9,526 bases of DNA. Origin: Myxococcales bacterium (GTDB lineage Bacteria > Myxococcota > Polyangia > Polyangiales > Polyangiaceae). This document shows positions 8,866 through 9,526 of the stretch, piece after piece. Both the position numbers and the translations under genes were made by a program. The notes beneath the pieces are model-generated. The model was not told the DNA's origin. It saw nothing but the letters and a program-made list of their open reading frames with translations, and did not search any database. Every line of letters begins with the position of its first letter. Position 1 is the first letter of the stretch. The DNA lies in NCBI GenBank assembly GCA_020430865.1, contig JAGQIY010001205.1, positions 1 through 9,526 on the forward strand, read 5' to 3'.

Positions 8866-9526
8866 TCAGCCGCCGGATGACACGTCGAAAAGCTCCAAAG
8901 CGACGAATGCATCGAACGCTTCCAGCGGCGTTCTCAAGCCGCTGTGCCGTCCCAGGCGATGTGACAGCTGGGTCTGCAGTGACAGGCACCCGCATGGATG
9001 ACGGTAGGCGCCGCCCCAGGCCGCGAACAGCCACCTGGGTGTCTCTGCACCAGCGCTCACATCGAACACGCTCGTAACACTCGTGGCGAAGCTTCGCCCC
9101 AGGGGCAGCCACAGCTCCCCCCCCGCGCTGGTGCCGAGGGCGGCGAACGGTGACGCCCAGGGTGCCGGGCTCGGAGCGGACTGGCGTGAGCCGCCCAGCG
9201 CGTCCGTGCCAGGGAGCAGCACACGCCAGGAGTGCCCCAGAGCCTGATCGAGCGCCGCCCGCAGGTGCAAGCTCGACTCGCTTCCCAGACGCGCGCGGAC
9301 GCTCTGAGCGAGCGCGCCCTCGGTGCTCCAGGGGTCATCGTCGACCAGCGCAACACTCGAGGCTCCCAGAGACGCCCAGCGGCCCCCCGCGGCTATCTCC
9401 GCACGGATATAATTCAGCTCCACACCCGACGCGAACTCCCCACGCAGGCTGCCTGCGGCGAGTTCGAGGCTGGCCTCCGGGGCGCCGGCAGTCGCCGCGC
9501 CGAAGCGTTGCTCCAAGGCGACCTCA
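8866..9526 (-). CDS. C-terminal part of a beta-rich outer-membrane-type protein, possibly LptD (5' partial)
   Basis: The frame is open to the right edge; a TTG at 9516 is internal (it reads ...EVALEQRF), so the start is outside the window. 219 residues are visible. Alternating polar and nonpolar stretches (for example SLELAAGSLRGEF, GELWLPLG, SVTSVFDVSAG) suggest beta strands of an outer-membrane barrel. The end is a strand with HPCGCLSLQTQLSH, a spacer, then a final strand DAFVALELFD. This layout, with close-set Cys residues in the penultimate strand and a hydrophobic last strand, resembles the C-terminus of the lipopolysaccharide-assembly protein LptD, whose C-terminal Cys pair forms disulfides with N-terminal Cys residues. 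The resemblance is a judgement from pattern, not an alignment; another large barrel protein is possible. The gene stops 132 bp before the start of the GGDEF gene. Confidence 0.6.
   Translation of the reverse strand, partial: EVALEQRFGAATAGAPEASLELAAGSLRGEFASGVELNYIRAEIAAGGRWASLGASSVALVDDDPWSTEGALAQSVRARLGSESSLHLRAALDQALGHSWRVLLPGTDALGGSRQSAPSPAPWASPFAALGTSAGGELWLPLGRSFATSVTSVFDVSAGAETPRWLFAAWGGAYRHPCGCLSLQTQLSHRLGRHSGLRTPLEAFDAFVALELFDVSSGG

Overview
This 9.5 kb window is GC-rich throughout, uses G/C-ending codons, and has tightly packed genes with GTG and TTG starts. A sigma-54-activating response regulator and a diguanylate-cyclase response regulator sit side by side, and there are outer-membrane (diderm) proteins. 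Together this suggests a myxobacterium-like organism (Myxococcota, perhaps Polyangiales). That placement is inference from style and gene content, since no rRNA or other marker is present.

Layout. (1) Positions 3-2243 (+) hold the 3' part of a large gene that begins before the window. Its product has a very long lysine/glutamate/arginine-rich helical region, a proline-rich linker and a C-terminal Fic-fold domain whose catalytic motif is degenerate (the active-site His is Phe). (2) A 184-bp gap with a perfect 9-bp inverted repeat leads to metG (2428-4497, +), a complete methionyl-tRNA synthetase with its C-terminal tRNA-binding domain. (3) A convergent intergenic region of about 100 bp (4498-4595) carries two strong hairpins. 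(4) On the minus strand, read from right to left, lie a REC-GGDEF diguanylate cyclase (8733-7648), an NtrC-type REC-AAA+-Fis response regulator (7648-6143) that overlaps it by one base, and, 89 bp further, a TolC-family outer-membrane efflux protein (6053-4596). (5) At the right edge (8866-9526, -) is the 3' end of a beta-rich outer-membrane-type protein, possibly LptD.

How they may work together. The two response regulators are very probably co-transcribed and translationally coupled, which joins c-di-GMP synthesis to sigma-54-dependent transcription. The TolC-like gene may be read from the same transcript or from its own promoter in the 89-bp gap. No histidine kinase, inner-membrane pump or periplasmic adaptor is visible. 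metG is housekeeping and need not be related to its neighbours. The most unusual item is the Fic-fold protein, where a long charged helix is joined to a probable pseudoenzyme domain. No tRNA, rRNA, CRISPR array, insertion sequence or phage gene was seen, and no stretch over 300 bases lacks a gene.
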